From: Flavobacterium sp. NRK F7
GTDB lineage: Bacteria > Bacteroidota > Bacteroidia > Flavobacteriales > Flavobacteriaceae
NCBI RefSeq assembly: GCF_024054195.1
Contig: NZ_JAMXLB010000001.1
Location: forward strand, 2,529,351-2,593,350
Direction of reading: 5' to 3'
Length of the DNA stretch: 64,000 bases
Shown: positions 36,727 to 45,133 of the stretch, in pieces
Layout: each line of letters opens with the position of its first letter
Numbering within the stretch: the stretch's first letter is position 1
Program-made: the position numbers and the translations under genes
The notes under the pieces: model-generated
What the model was told of the DNA's origin: nothing
The model's input: the letters and a program-made list of their open reading frames with translations, nothing else
Databases searched by the model: none

Positions 36727-37794
36727 ATGCAAACCATTCAAGCCAATAATTATCAGGTTTTATTTAATGAAAAAGGATACGAATACCTTAATAGTATTTT
36801 ACTCCCACAAAAATATTCTAAATTATTCATCCTAGTTGATGAAAACACCTCAAATTATTGCTTACCAAATTTCTTAGCGCAATTGGCTACCGAAATGGAA
36901 ATTGAAATTATTGAACTAGAAGCTGGTGAAGAACATAAAAATATTGAAACCTGCTTGCAAATTTGGCATTCATTAACCGAATTGGGTGGTGATCGTAAAA
37001 GTATCATCTTAAATTTAGGAGGTGGTGTAATTACCGATTTAGGCGGTTTTATTGCATGTACCTTTAAAAGAGGAATCGACTTTATAAATATTCCTACAAC
37101 TTTATTATCCATGGTGGATGCATCAATTGGCGGTAAAAATGGTGTGGATTTAGGCAACTTGAAAAATCAAATAGGAATTATTAGAGAACCTAAAGCAGTT
37201 ATCATTGATACGCATTTTTTAGAAACATTACCTGGCGAACAAATGCGTTCTGGATTTGCAGAAATGTTAAAACATGGGTTAATATTCGATAAAATCTATT
37301 GGGATAATTTAAAAAACTTATCCAACTTAAGCACAGACGATTTAGACCATTTAATTTATCAATCTATTCAAATAAAAAACCAAATCGTTTCTCAAGATTT
37401 AACTGAAAATGGTATTCGGAAAGCGCTAAATTTTGGACATACTCTAGGTCATGCTATTGAAAGTTATTTTTTGGAAAACGAAAGCAAAAAAAGTTTACTT
37501 CATGGGGAAGCTATTGCAATTGGAATGATTTTGGAAAGTTTTATTTCTAAAGAAAAAGGACTTCTTACTTCAGAGGAACATCATGAAATCAAATATATAT
37601 TGAGTGATATTTATGACAAAGTCAATTTTGATCAAAACGACATAAAAAATTGCATTGATTTGCTTATTTATGACAAAAAAAATGAATTTGGTACGGTACA
37701 ATTTGCCTTATTAGATAAAATAGGTCACTGTAAAATTAACGAAACTTGTGAAAACGAACTGATTTACAAGGCTTTTGAAGATTATAAATCTTAA
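36727..37794 (+). CDS. aroB: 3-dehydroquinate synthase
   Basis: Second step of the shikimate pathway: DAHP to 3-dehydroquinate, with NAD+ and a divalent metal. The 355-residue protein has the expected length. Motifs are LEAGEEHKN, GGDRKSIILNLGGGVITDLGGF, IPTTLLSMVDASIGGKNGVDL and LNFGHTLGHAIES (metal His residues). I chose the ATG at 36727; an in-frame TTG five codons upstream is less likely. Confidence 0.96.
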   Translation: MQTIQANNYQVLFNEKGYEYLNSILLPQKYSKLFILVDENTSNYCLPNFLAQLATEMEIEIIELEAGEEHKNIETCLQIWHSLTELGGDRKSIILNLGGGVITDLGGFIACTFKRGIDFINIPTTLLSMVDASIGGKNGVDLGNLKNQIGIIREPKAVIIDTHFLETLPGEQMRSGFAEMLKHGLIFDKIYWDNLKNLSNLSTDDLDHLIYQSIQIKNQIVSQDLTENGIRKALNFGHTLGHAIESYFLENESKKSLLHGEAIAIGMILESFISKEKGLLTSEEHHEIKYILSDIYDKVNFDQNDIKNCIDLLIYDKKNEFGTVQFALLDKIGHCKINETCENELIYKAFEDYKS

Positions 37795-37837
37795 TTATTT
37801 TTACCTGTATCATTATTATTTGATAATAATATTTTTT

Positions 37838-37845
37838 TACCTTTG
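37838..37845 (+). promoter_or_regulatory. TAnnTTTG -7 box upstream of speA
   Basis: TACCTTTG, with a TTG at 37820-37822 (15-bp spacer, slightly short). A start near 37852 would give a leader of about 230 nt before the speA ATG. Confidence 0.5.
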
Positions 37846-37850
37846 TGGGA

Positions 37851-38024
37851 ATGAAAGAACACCCATTTTCTCGTTTTTCAAAATGCAGTAGCGCAAATAC
37901 AATAACTGATTTGTCTATCAGTTTATGTTTTTTATGGGCTACTTTTTCTTTTATTGACGCTTTTATTTTCTCTAAAACCTTTAGAGAGAAATTATTAATT
38001 CAATTTTCAAATATTAGAGTATAA
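37851..38024 (+). other. speA leader region with hairpins and a 57-codon open frame
   Basis: Between aroB and speA there is an ATG frame of 57 residues (starting MKEHPFSRFSKCSSAN), too close to the predicted start site to be surely translated. The region contains AACTGAT/ATCAGTT (around 37894-37914) and an 11-bp arm pair TCTCTAAA-ACC-TTTAGAGA with G-U extension (around 37968-37991). It may be a regulatory leader for polyamine synthesis, or a small peptide gene. I do not recognise a known riboswitch. Confidence 0.35.
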
Positions 38025-38081
38025 AAAAAGAAACAAACTGAAATAATTCTTTTTTTTAAACTTTAAAATCTTATTTTTCAA

Positions 38082-39482
38082 ATGAATACTAAATATTACG
38101 ATTTAATTAACCAAACTTTTTATTTTCCTCAAGAAGAATTCACTTTAAATAAAGATACCCTTCAATTTCACGGAATTGATTTAATGAAATTAGTAGAAGA
38201 ATATGGTACGCCATTAAAATTTACGTATTTACCCAAAATATCAAAAAACATCAAAAGAGCGAAAACATGGTTCCGTAATGCTATGGAAAAGCATGATTAT
38301 GATGCAAAATACTACTATTGTTATTGTACCAAAAGTTCTCATTTTGAATTTGTATTAAATGAGGCTTTAAAAAATAATATTCACATTGAAACTTCATCGG
38401 CTTTCGATATTAATATCGTTGAAAGATTAATTGAAGAAGGTAAAATCAACAAAAATACTTTTGTTATTTGTAATGGTTTTAAAAGAGACCAATACATTGA
38501 AAATATTGCACGATTAATCAATACAGGGCATAAAAACACCATTCCAATTATTGACAATTATGAAGAATTAGATCTTTTACAAGAACAAATTAAAAGTAAG
38601 ATCAAGATTGGTATTCGTATTGCTGCTGAAGAAGAACCAAAATTTGAGTTTTATACTTCTCGTTTAGGTATTGGATATAAAAATATTTTACCTTTTTACA
38701 GAAAACAAATTCAGGAAAATAAAAAATTAGAGCTTAAAATGCTTCACTTTTTTATCAATACTGGAATTAGAGATACGGCTTATTATTGGAACGAACTTTT
38801 AAAGTGTATGAAAGTTTACATCGCACTTAAAAAAGAATGCCCTACTTTGGATAGTCTAAATATTGGTGGTGGTTTCCCAATTAAAAACTCCTTAGCTTTT
38901 GAATATGACTATCAATATATGATTGATGAAATCTTAAATCAAATCAAAATTGCATGTGATGAGGCGGAAATTGATGTACCTAATATTTTTACAGAATTTG
39001 GTTCCTTTACTGTAGGTGAATCTGGTGGAGCTATTTACGAGGTATTGTATCAAAAGCAACAAAACGATAGAGAATATTGGAATATGATTGATTCCTCTTT
39101 CATTACTACATTACCAGATACTTGGGCTATCAATAAACGCTTTGTAATGTTAGCCGTAAATAGATGGAATGACACCTATGAAAGAGTTTTATTAGGAGGA
39201 ATGACTTGTGATAGTGATGATTATTACAACTCGGAACAACATATGAATGCGGTATATTTACCAAAATACAATAAAGAAAAACCTTTATACATTGGTTTTT
39301 TTAACACAGGTGCTTACCAAGAAACAATTGGTGGTTTTGGAGGATTACACCACTGTTTAATTCCACAACCCAAACACATATTAATTGATCGAGACAAAAA
39401 CGGCATTATAGCAACCGAAGTGTTCTCAGAACAGCAAAATGCTGAAGAAGTATTAAATATTTTAGGTTATAATAAAAAATAA
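38082..39482 (+). CDS. speA: Arginine decarboxylase, short fold-III type
   Basis: PLP-dependent enzyme that makes agmatine, the first step of polyamine synthesis. The 466-residue protein is the shorter Bacteroidota form of the alanine-racemase-fold (fold III) decarboxylases. Motifs include YYYCYCTKSSHFEFVLNEAL (PLP-lysine region is in YCTKSSH), HIETSSAFDINIVE, LNIGGGFPIKNS and TEFGSFTVGESGG, and the C-terminal GGMTCDSDDYY with the Cys-Asp-Ser site. It is followed 11 bp later by a deoxyhypusine-synthase-like gene, which suggests a polyamine operon. Confidence 0.92.
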   Translation: MNTKYYDLINQTFYFPQEEFTLNKDTLQFHGIDLMKLVEEYGTPLKFTYLPKISKNIKRAKTWFRNAMEKHDYDAKYYYCYCTKSSHFEFVLNEALKNNIHIETSSAFDINIVERLIEEGKINKNTFVICNGFKRDQYIENIARLINTGHKNTIPIIDNYEELDLLQEQIKSKIKIGIRIAAEEEPKFEFYTSRLGIGYKNILPFYRKQIQENKKLELKMLHFFINTGIRDTAYYWNELLKCMKVYIALKKECPTLDSLNIGGGFPIKNSLAFEYDYQYMIDEILNQIKIACDEAEIDVPNIFTEFGSFTVGESGGAIYEVLYQKQQNDREYWNMIDSSFITTLPDTWAINKRFVMLAVNRWNDTYERVLLGGMTCDSDDYYNSEQHMNAVYLPKYNKEKPLYIGFFNTGAYQETIGGFGGLHHCLIPQPKHILIDRDKNGIIATEVFSEQQNAEEVLNILGYNKK

Positions 39483-39493
39483 ATAAAAGAAAA

Positions 39494-40468
39494 ATGAGCA
39501 AAGGACCAATTAGTCAATTTATAGAGAAAAATTATCTTCATTTTAATGCTGCTGCCTTAGTAGATGCTGCAAAAGGATATGAAGAACATTTATTAGCAGA
39601 CGGGAAAATGATGGTAACTTTAGCGGGTGCTATGAGTACCGCTGAGTTAGGTAAATCATTGGCAGAAATGATTCGTCAAGATAAAATTCATATTATTTCT
39701 TGTACAGGCGCTAACTTAGAAGAAGACATTATGAATTTGGTTGCTCACAATTCCTATAAAAGAGTACCTAATTATAGAGATTTATCACCTCAAGAAGAGT
39801 GGGATTTATTAGAAAACCACTACAACCGTGTAACAGATACGTGTATCCCAGAAGAAGAAGCCTTCAGAAGACTACAATCACATCTATATGACATTTGGAA
39901 TAAAGCAGATAAAGCAGGAGAAAGATATTTTCCTCACGAATTCATGTATCAAATGATCAATTCTGGAGTTTTAGAGCAATATTACGAAATCGACCCAAAA
40001 GACTCATGGATGGTTGCTGCTGCTGAGAAAAATTTACCAATTGTAGTTCCTGGATGGGAAGACAGTACGATGGGTAATATTTTCGCTTCTTATTGCATTA
40101 AAGGTGAATTCAAAGCATCTACTACTAAAAGTGGAATTGAATACATGATGTGGTTAGCCGATTGGTATCCTAAAAATTCAGGTGGAAAAGGAGTTGGTTT
40201 CTTTCAAATTGGAGGTGGAATTGCTGGAGATTTCCCAATTTGTGTAGTCCCAATGTTATATCAAGATATGGAGATGCACGATATTCCTTTTTGGAGTTAT
40301 TTTTGCCAAATTTCAGATTCAACTACCAGTTATGGTTCGTATTCTGGAGCAGTTCCAAATGAAAAAATTACTTGGGGAAAATTAGACATCACAACACCTA
40401 AATTCATTGTAGAGTCTGATGCTACGATAGTTGCGCCTTTAATTTTTGCCTATATTTTAGGCCAGTAA
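39494..40468 (+). CDS. Deoxyhypusine synthase-like protein (probable polyamine synthase)
   Basis: A 324-residue NAD-dependent enzyme of the deoxyhypusine synthase family. The catalytic lysine is in EKITWGKLD, matching the WGK of eukaryotic enzymes. NAD-site motifs are VTLAGAMSTAELG, ISCTGANLEEDIMN, and PGWEDSTMGN. Bacteria lack eIF5A, and bacterial homologues are known or proposed to make spermidine or homospermidine from putrescine-type donors. The adjacent arginine decarboxylase supports this role. Modification of EF-P Lys32 is a less likely alternative. Confidence 0.88.
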   Translation: MSKGPISQFIEKNYLHFNAAALVDAAKGYEEHLLADGKMMVTLAGAMSTAELGKSLAEMIRQDKIHIISCTGANLEEDIMNLVAHNSYKRVPNYRDLSPQEEWDLLENHYNRVTDTCIPEEEAFRRLQSHLYDIWNKADKAGERYFPHEFMYQMINSGVLEQYYEIDPKDSWMVAAAEKNLPIVVPGWEDSTMGNIFASYCIKGEFKASTTKSGIEYMMWLADWYPKNSGGKGVGFFQIGGGIAGDFPICVVPMLYQDMEMHDIPFWSYFCQISDSTTSYGSYSGAVPNEKITWGKLDITTPKFIVESDATIVAPLIFAYILGQ

Positions 40469-40498
40469 TTTTTTTTATTTTTTTTTTATAAAAATTGT

Positions 40499-40528
40499 TT
40501 GATAATTTGATTTAGGATATTACTTTTG
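40499..40528 (+). promoter_or_regulatory. Consensus promoter for the acidic protein
   Basis: TTG (40499-40501), a 19-bp spacer and TACTTTTG (40521-40528) match the flavobacterial promoter. The predicted start near 40535 makes the ATG at 40539 almost leaderless and favours the ATG at 40557. Confidence 0.75.
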
Positions 40529-40556
40529 AAAAATATCTATGAATAAAAACAACCCA

Positions 40557-40925
40557 ATGAAAAGAGTTATTGTTGATTACGCAAAATTGACAAACGAAAT
40601 TTTAACTTTATTAGTTGAAAAATTTCCTGAAGGATATGACGAGTCAGACATTATCCGTTTTAAGAACGCTAAAAACGAAGCAATTGAAGCTGTAGAAGTA
40701 CGTACTGAAGATACTATCTATCTTGTAAAAGTAAGTACAAAACTAGCTGATCGAATTGAAAACTTCGATGAGGATGATGATATTGATGATACTATAGATG
40801 TACCTGTATTAGATCCTATCAAAGGTATCGACTTAGATGATGATGATGACGATGACGATGATACAGATACTGATGATGTGGAAGACAAGGCTGACGATGA
40901 AGACGACGATTCAGACGAAGATTAA
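40557..40925 (+). CDS. Conserved protein with polyacidic C-terminal tail
   Basis: A protein of 122 residues. The first 70 residues form a small alpha/beta domain (MKRVIVDYAKLTNEILTLLV, DIIRFKNAKNEAIEAVEVR). The last 55 residues are almost only Asp and Glu, with a run of nine consecutive Asp. Similar Flavobacterium proteins are often labelled DNA primase, but no primase motif is present. The acidic tail suggests binding to a basic partner or cations. The start is set by the promoter at 40499-40528; an in-frame ATG at 40539 would add six residues. Confidence 0.82.
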   Translation: MKRVIVDYAKLTNEILTLLVEKFPEGYDESDIIRFKNAKNEAIEAVEVRTEDTIYLVKVSTKLADRIENFDEDDDIDDTIDVPVLDPIKGIDLDDDDDDDDDTDTDDVEDKADDEDDDSDED

Positions 40926-40931
40926 TAAAAA

Positions 40932-40960
40932 AATAAGGCATGTAAATTACATGCCTTATT
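40932..40960. terminator. Bidirectional terminator
   Basis: AATAAGGCATGTAA and TTACATGCCTTATT form a 14-bp perfect palindrome, with A- and T-runs on either side. It lies between the acidic-protein gene and the convergent DinB gene. Confidence 0.88.
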
Positions 40961-40963
40961 TTT

Positions 40964-41476
40964 TTATAGATACCGTTCTTGAAGTACACTTTTATGATGC
41001 AACTCATGTCCAATAATGATGCTTCCAATAGCACGAACAGAAACAGTACTATTTGAAGCAATACCAACACGTAACATTTGTTCTTCTGTCAAATTATCAA
41101 ATAAAGTTATAGTTGCATTTCTAACCGCTACATATTCTTCTACCAAACTCTCCATAGTTCGATTATTGGCATTTGCAAAAGGTACATATTCATTTTCGTC
41201 AAAACCAGATAAAGGAGTCCTATCGTTTCTAGAAATACGTAAAGCTCTATAGGTAAAGATACGTTCAGCATCAATTAAATGCAAAAGTATATCTTTAGGT
41301 GTCCACTTCCCTATTTCATATTGGTATTCTAATTTATCTGCTGGAATGGTTTTAAAAAAAGTAATATTTTCATCTCTTAATTGTTGCAACCCTGTAACAA
41401 CATTCGTATGTTGTAAAGATTTAGTGATGTAATTTGCATAAAAGGGAGCAAATTCATTTTCATTAAAGTGTATCAT
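40964..41476 (-). CDS. DinB-family protein
   Basis: A 170-residue four-helix-bundle protein of the DinB/YfiT superfamily, whose members are often metal-dependent thiol transferases. The three metal-ligand histidines can be placed in LLHLIDAER and GHELHHKSVLQERYL. The helix KWTPKDILLHLIDAERIFTYRALRISR is typical. There is no signal peptide. Its substrate (bacillithiol or another thiol) cannot be deduced. Confidence 0.88.
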   Translation of the reverse strand: MIHFNENEFAPFYANYITKSLQHTNVVTGLQQLRDENITFFKTIPADKLEYQYEIGKWTPKDILLHLIDAERIFTYRALRISRNDRTPLSGFDENEYVPFANANNRTMESLVEEYVAVRNATITLFDNLTEEQMLRVGIASNSTVSVRAIGSIIIGHELHHKSVLQERYL

Positions 41477-41493
41477 AAAAAAAGAATAAAAAA

Positions 41494-41514
41494 AATCCCG
41501 AATAAATCGGGATT
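41494..41514. terminator. Terminator after the Lrp-family gene
   Basis: AATCCCGA (41494-41501) and TCGGGATT (41507-41514) form an 8-bp stem with an A-run on the plus strand, the T-run of the minus-strand transcript ending at the Lrp gene. Confidence 0.82.
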
Positions 41515-41524
41515 CAAATTAATA

Positions 41525-42004
41525 TTAAAGTTCTTTAAAAATAGTATGCATTAATCGTTTTTTATCATTAATGCTTTCTTCTAAAGAAATCATAGTCTCT
41601 GTTCTGTATACACCTTCAATATCATCAATCATAAAGATTACCTCTTTAGCATGTTTTGTATCTCTTGCTCTAATTTTACAAAAAATATTAAATTTACCAG
41701 TCGTAACATGTGCAACGGTTACATAAGGAATTTGATTAATTCTTTCTAAAACAAACTTAGTCTGTGAAGTATTGTGTAAAAACACTCCTACATAAGCAAT
41801 AAAAGAATATCCTAACTTTTCATAATCTAAAGTCAATGAAGAACCTTGAATAATTCCTGCATCTTCCATTTTTTTTACCCTAACGTGCACTGTTCCAGCA
41901 GATATTAATAATTTTTTAGCAATATCTGTAAAAGGAACCCTTGTATTGTCAATCAACATGTCTAAAATTTGATGATCAACTTCATCTAAACGAAACTTAC
42001 TCAT
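41525..42004 (-). CDS. Lrp/AsnC-family transcriptional regulator
   Basis: A 159-residue regulator with an N-terminal winged helix (DEVDHQILDMLIDNTRVPFTDIAKKLLISAGTVHVRVKKME) and a C-terminal RAM effector domain (about 75-155: AYVGVFL, VAHVTTGKFNIFCKIRARD). Family members sense amino acids and control metabolism. It lies 35 bp after the M14 peptidase gene on the same strand, so the two may be co-transcribed. A highly similar Lrp is widely conserved in Bacteroidota. Confidence 0.95.
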   Translation of the reverse strand: MSKFRLDEVDHQILDMLIDNTRVPFTDIAKKLLISAGTVHVRVKKMEDAGIIQGSSLTLDYEKLGYSFIAYVGVFLHNTSQTKFVLERINQIPYVTVAHVTTGKFNIFCKIRARDTKHAKEVIFMIDDIEGVYRTETMISLEESINDKKRLMHTIFKEL

Positions 42005-42039
42005 AAGAGAATTATATAAATTTATTGTACTTAAACGAT

Positions 42040-43200
42040 TTATAGCTGTTGATATTGTATACCATTAATAAATTTAATACGGTCACCAATTGAAAAATTT
42101 GCTTTTTCACCTATCTTTGGCTCGTTTCCATAACTCGCATTAAATAATGCTCCTTCTGCATCAAACTCATAATGACCTACATAACCTTCCAAATTTTCAA
42201 TTTGAACAATATAGGCTTCAAAATGAATCTTATCCTCTCTTAATATCTCAGTAAATTGAGCAGCAAAGTTAATTAATTTTTCTTGAGAATTATCAATAAT
42301 TCTAACATTTTTATAAAGAAAATCGTAAAAACACTTAGAATTTTGAGAAATATTTAAGTAATCCTCCAAATTATTAGAAACTATAACGTTTTCGTTAATA
42401 GCTTGAAAACCACTCCAAAGCGCACAAAAAATAAATTTTCTAACTTGTTCTCTTTGGTAATCTTCCTTAAAATGCCCCGCTTCAAAAAGAATTGTTGGTG
42501 TATTTCGATAGGTTAAATAATCTCCAATACAATTAATATTAAAGGAATCATCAAAGCGACCAATTTGATTTGGAATAATCGCACGTAAATTCCTATTCAT
42601 TGCCTCTATTACTGCTACAGCCTTATATCTCGTTTCATTAAAAGTCCTACTTTCATCAAAAGCGGGAGCCAAAAAAGACACTGAAGCTGGTAAATTAAAC
42701 CCATCTGTTCCAAAAATAGTGCGTTGATCATGTAAATTAAAGCAATAATCTGGTTCAAATTCTTCATATAATTGACGCAACAGCTTACTTTCTGGCTGCG
42801 TAATATTAAAAGAATCACGATTTAAATCAACTTCATTTGCATTTGCTCGAGTATAGATAGCAGCTCCATCTGGATTTAATATAGGAATACTTAAAAATGT
42901 AAAGCCAGTATACCAATTGTTAGCCATCGATTCATTTGATGACAAATAATTAAAAAAATCAAATAATGCTTTTGTAGTTGTTGATTCATTTCCATGCATC
43001 TGAGACCAAGCTAAAATTTTTATTTTGCCAACCCCAAATCGAACACTATAAATAGGTCTATCTAAAACTGATTTGCCTTCAACAGAAATTTTAAATCGAT
43101 TATTTAAATGGTTTAGTAAGGAAACAATATGTTCATTTGTTATGTATCTACCTTGTAATTCGGATTCTAAAAAGGTTGTTGCTAATTGTAAACTATCCAT
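42040..43200 (-). CDS. M14-family zinc carboxypeptidase
   Basis: A 386-residue cytoplasmic protein of the M14 (carboxypeptidase A/LAGLI?-like succinylglutamate desuccinylase) superfamily. The zinc motif H-x-x-E is in SQMHGNESTTTKAL, the third ligand His is in FNLHDQRTIFG, and the catalytic Glu is in ILFEAGHFKED. There is NPDGAAIYTRANANEVDLNRD, the typical substrate-binding Asn-Arg. No signal peptide is seen. Palindromic HTH-type sites lie in its promoter region, the nearest at 43214-43228. Confidence 0.9.
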   Translation of the reverse strand: MDSLQLATTFLESELQGRYITNEHIVSLLNHLNNRFKISVEGKSVLDRPIYSVRFGVGKIKILAWSQMHGNESTTTKALFDFFNYLSSNESMANNWYTGFTFLSIPILNPDGAAIYTRANANEVDLNRDSFNITQPESKLLRQLYEEFEPDYCFNLHDQRTIFGTDGFNLPASVSFLAPAFDESRTFNETRYKAVAVIEAMNRNLRAIIPNQIGRFDDSFNINCIGDYLTYRNTPTILFEAGHFKEDYQREQVRKFIFCALWSGFQAINENVIVSNNLEDYLNISQNSKCFYDFLYKNVRIIDNSQEKLINFAAQFTEILREDKIHFEAYIVQIENLEGYVGHYEFDAEGALFNASYGNEPKIGEKANFSIGDRIKFINGIQYQQL

Positions 43201-43213
43201 GACTTTTTATTGA

Positions 43214-43522
43214 GTTACAAATGTAAACAAGATATCATTTACATTTGTAAACATCAAAAAATTTGTTTTTGTATACTTATGTAAACATACTAGCTTCTTT
43301 ATTTTACCCTCATAACACCTAATCAGTTTACATAATTAAACTATTTTAACAAATAACAATTATATATTTAATTATCAGTTATTTAATGCTATTTACTTAA
43401 TGTAAAAATTTATTCTTTTTTTAATGATTTACATTTGTAACCAACATTAATTTGTTCATTATTTTTCTTTTTATTACATTTGTAAACACTTGAATTACTT
43501 AATCTAATTTACAATGGTAAAC
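43214..43522. promoter_or_regulatory. Run of palindromic TTTACATTTGTAAAC-type sites
   Basis: The 313-bp gap between the M14 and HTH genes holds at least six 15-bp sites: 43214-43228, 43238-43252, 43272-43286, 43392-43406, 43428-43441 and 43473-43487, plus one over the HTH start codon (43508-43522) and a weaker one at 43327-43341. Several include TACATTTG, the promoter -7 box, so a bound regulator would compete with RNA polymerase. The HTH protein encoded next door is the obvious candidate. Confidence 0.7.
43452..43482 (+). promoter_or_regulatory. Consensus promoter of the HTH gene, embedded in an operator
   Basis: TTG (43452-43454), a 20-bp spacer and TACATTTG (43475-43482) match the consensus. 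The -7 box lies within the palindrome at 43473-43487. Confidence 0.7.
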
Positions 43523-43987
43523 ATTGATGATTTTATAAAAAGACTCCAAATTATACTTGATTATTATGGGTTATCTGCTTCTGCTTTTGCAGATCGTATC
43601 GACGTGCAACGATCTAGTATTTCTCATCTTCTATCTGGTAGAAACAAACCAAGCTTAGATTTTATCTTAAAAGTAATTGAAATTTTTCCTGAGGTAGATT
43701 TATATTGGATTCTAAATGGAAAAGGAAATTTTCCTAAATCTGAAAAAAAATATGAAGAAAAAACAGATACTCCTACTTTGTCAAATTCTTTTTTAGAAGT
43801 AAAAAAAGAATCTATTGCTGAAAGTAATTTATTTACTCAAATGGATTACCCTGAAAATAATGCCGTAATTGAAAATAATTTTGAAAAAAAATCAACTATC
43901 GAAAATTTGAATACCCTTGACGAAGATGTTGATTATATCGTTATTTTTTATAAGAATGGTACTTTTAAAAAATATCATAAAAAATAA
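43514..43987 (+). CDS. XRE-type HTH transcriptional regulator
   Basis: A 157-residue protein with an N-terminal helix-turn-helix of the XRE/Cro type (FIKRLQIILDYYGLSASAFADRIDVQRSSISHLLSGRNKPS, of which AFADRIDVQRSSISHLLSGR is the HTH). The next segment (LDFILKVIEIFPEVDLYWILNGKG) is the extension common in Bacteroidota phage-like and housekeeping XRE proteins. The C-terminal half is polar and probably flexible, ending in a short beta-like YIVIFYKNGTFKKYHKK. Palindromes cover its own promoter and start codon, so it is likely autoregulated. Confidence 0.92.
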   Translation: MVNIDDFIKRLQIILDYYGLSASAFADRIDVQRSSISHLLSGRNKPSLDFILKVIEIFPEVDLYWILNGKGNFPKSEKKYEEKTDTPTLSNSFLEVKKESIAESNLFTQMDYPENNAVIENNFEKKSTIENLNTLDEDVDYIVIFYKNGTFKKYHKK

Positions 43988-44016
43988 AAAGCGTTATTTC
44001 GGTGAAATAACGCTTT
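43988..44016 (+). terminator. Hairpin terminator after the HTH gene
   Basis: AAAGCGTTATTTC (43988-44000) and GAAATAACGCTTT (44004-44016) form a perfect 13-bp stem with a GGT loop. Confidence 0.82.
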
Positions 44017-44064
44017 AAATACAAACTAAAATCTACTAATTCAAAAAAACTATTTTCACATATT

Positions 44065-45072
44065 TTATTTTCTAAATAAATAAATTGCTGCTACACCCGC
44101 TTCCGCACGAGTAGAAATAGGTGCAACATTTCCAGAAGCAGTTGGGAAATCAAAAGTTAAAACGGTGCCACCTGCATTTGCTCGTTCGGCTACATAAATT
44201 CGGTTAGAAACATAATCATAAGCAACATCGACAGGATTACCTAAAGTAGTACTTGAACCATAAATTCTAATTTGATTTGACATAGCAATTGTTCCCATAT
44301 TGGAAGTAGTTCCAAATACATTGGTAAAATTAGTAATAATGACTAAGCCTCCGTCCGTAGCATCTGCAGCACTAGCAACATCCGTCAAAATCATCACATC
44401 ATCTTCCGGTGAGTAGGTTATTCCATGTGTTCGTGTCAATCCTTCTATAGTAACTCTTTTAGAAGCAGTTATATTTCCAGAAGGCATCGAAAAAAAGTTG
44501 TTAAACACAACTAAGTCACTTGTTAAATCAGCAATAGCATATAAGTCGTTTCCGTTAATATGAATTCCCCAAACTTTAAAATCTAATGTATATTCATTCA
44601 GTAATGTAAATCCAGTTGCTGTTTTTTGATAAACTAACAATTTATTTGTATCACCATTACTGGCTGCTTGATCTTGAGTTACAATTACTTTATCTTCAGA
44701 AACTGCAATTTCTCTTGGATTTGTAAAATCGGCATTTAAATTAAAATTCGCTAACATTAAATTATCTGTTTTTGCTTCAACAGCGTTTTTTAAGTTCGTA
44801 TACCTTTCAATTCGATTATTCGTTCTAGAAGCTAAGATGACTTCGTCTGAACTACTATCATAATAAATTCCATCATTGTCGGTTCCGATAACCGAAAGAG
44901 ATACAGTGGTTGGGTTAAGCAGTAATAAATCCGTAAAAGAAATTTTCCCAGAAGTGTTGCTAGAAGTTACTAGCTTAAATTCTGAATCTGACATAGTTGT
45001 CATGCTGTCATCATCATTACATGAAAGTATCGATAAAGACGCAAAGGCGGAAAGAAAGATTGTTTTTTTCAT
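44065..45072 (-). CDS. Lipoprotein with beta-propeller-like repeats
   Basis: A 335-residue lipoprotein (signal ending LSILSC, Cys18, then NDDDS). The mature protein is beta-rich with Asp/Asn-turn repeats (YSPEDDVMILTDVA, NRIYVAERANAGGTVLTF, DNDGIYYDSSSDEVILASRTNNRIERY) that match a 5-6 bladed propeller of the NHL/SMP-30 kind. The residues after Cys18 (Asn-Asp-Asp-Asp) fit surface-export lipoprotein signals of Bacteroidota. The ligand is unknown. It is transcribed alone. Confidence 0.72.
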   Translation of the reverse strand: MKKTIFLSAFASLSILSCNDDDSMTTMSDSEFKLVTSSNTSGKISFTDLLLLNPTTVSLSVIGTDNDGIYYDSSSDEVILASRTNNRIERYTNLKNAVEAKTDNLMLANFNLNADFTNPREIAVSEDKVIVTQDQAASNGDTNKLLVYQKTATGFTLLNEYTLDFKVWGIHINGNDLYAIADLTSDLVVFNNFFSMPSGNITASKRVTIEGLTRTHGITYSPEDDVMILTDVASAADATDGGLVIITNFTNVFGTTSNMGTIAMSNQIRIYGSSTTLGNPVDVAYDYVSNRIYVAERANAGGTVLTFDFPTASGNVAPISTRAEAGVAAIYLFRK

Positions 45073-45133
45073 AAAAAAATTCTTTTAAAGTTGATACTTA
45101 AAAAAGATTTACGAAAAAAAAACAGTTTTGGTT

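Noticed and set aside
37851..38024. Small protein-coding gene before speA
   Set aside because: The ATG is almost on the predicted transcription start and there is no known family, so it is listed only as a leader region.
40539..40925. DNA primase annotation of the acidic protein
   Set aside because: There is no primase motif, and the protein is far too short. The label in databases is probably an error.
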